From Anaerolineae bacterium (GTDB lineage Bacteria; Chloroflexota; Anaerolineae; Aggregatilineales; Phototrophicaceae), in the NCBI GenBank assembly GCA_025454675.1, contig JALONZ010000297.1:1-5104 (forward strand): a DNA stretch of 5,104 bases, read 5' to 3'. Every line of letters starts with the position of its first letter. Positions within the stretch are counted from its first letter, which is position 1. A program made the translations under genes and the position numbers. Under the pieces are notes generated by a model. It did not search any database. It saw nothing but the letters and a program-made list of their open reading frames with translations, and was not told where the DNA came from. This document shows positions 5,077 through 5,104 of the stretch, one piece after another.

Positions 5077-5104
5077 TAACTCAAATGTTTTAATCTATTC
5101 GAGG

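Noticed and set aside
1..5104. CRISPR array or tandem repeat array
   Set aside because: No regularly spaced repeats are visible; the only periodicity is the five-residue coding repeat at 1-110.

Overview
The window looks like chromosomal DNA from a free-living bacterium. Sampled genes are roughly 45-50% G+C, Shine-Dalgarno sites are clear, and the gene mix is secreted, sugar-modifying and regulatory. The wording of the sugar epimerase (a TSKTRWAYAATKA block), the OmpR-type regulator and the methyltransferase reminds me of Chloroflexota, perhaps Anaerolineae. That is recall of family style, not a search result, so I hold it with only moderate confidence.

Layout. Positions 1-1168 hold a two-gene minus-strand unit. 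An NAD-dependent sugar-nucleotide epimerase/dehydratase (1168 to 200) is followed after 8 nt by the start of a pentapeptide-repeat protein that leaves the window at its left edge. A 211-nt divergent intergenic region (1169-1379) carries weak promoter candidates for both directions. The plus strand then runs to the right edge: an OmpR/PhoB-type response regulator without a visible kinase (1380-2066); a 116-nt gap with a 9-bp inverted repeat and an 11-nt-phased direct repeat; a secreted Fes/IroE-like esterase starting at TTG (2183-3400); a class I SAM methyltransferase overlapping it by one base (3400-4074); a plasmid pRiA4b ORF-3 family protein (4086-4652); and a small AT-rich gene of unknown function (4677-4916).

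The last 190 bases contain no gene. They hold a striking 79-nt imperfect palindrome (4924-5002) whose 14-bp perfect ends enclose two smaller hairpins, then a short terminator-like hairpin, then a good extended -10 promoter candidate pointing to a gene beyond the right edge.

How the genes might work together. The esterase, methyltransferase, pRiA4b-like gene and perhaps the small gene are spaced like one translationally coupled operon. The response regulator just upstream may control it or may be a separate unit. The epimerase and methyltransferase both belong to families common in surface-glycan loci, but no glycosyltransferase is visible, so a shared glycan role is only a suggestion. I see no defence system, CRISPR array or complete mobile element. 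The least explained part is the right end: an abrupt drop in G+C, an unrecognised small gene and the 79-nt structured palindrome.
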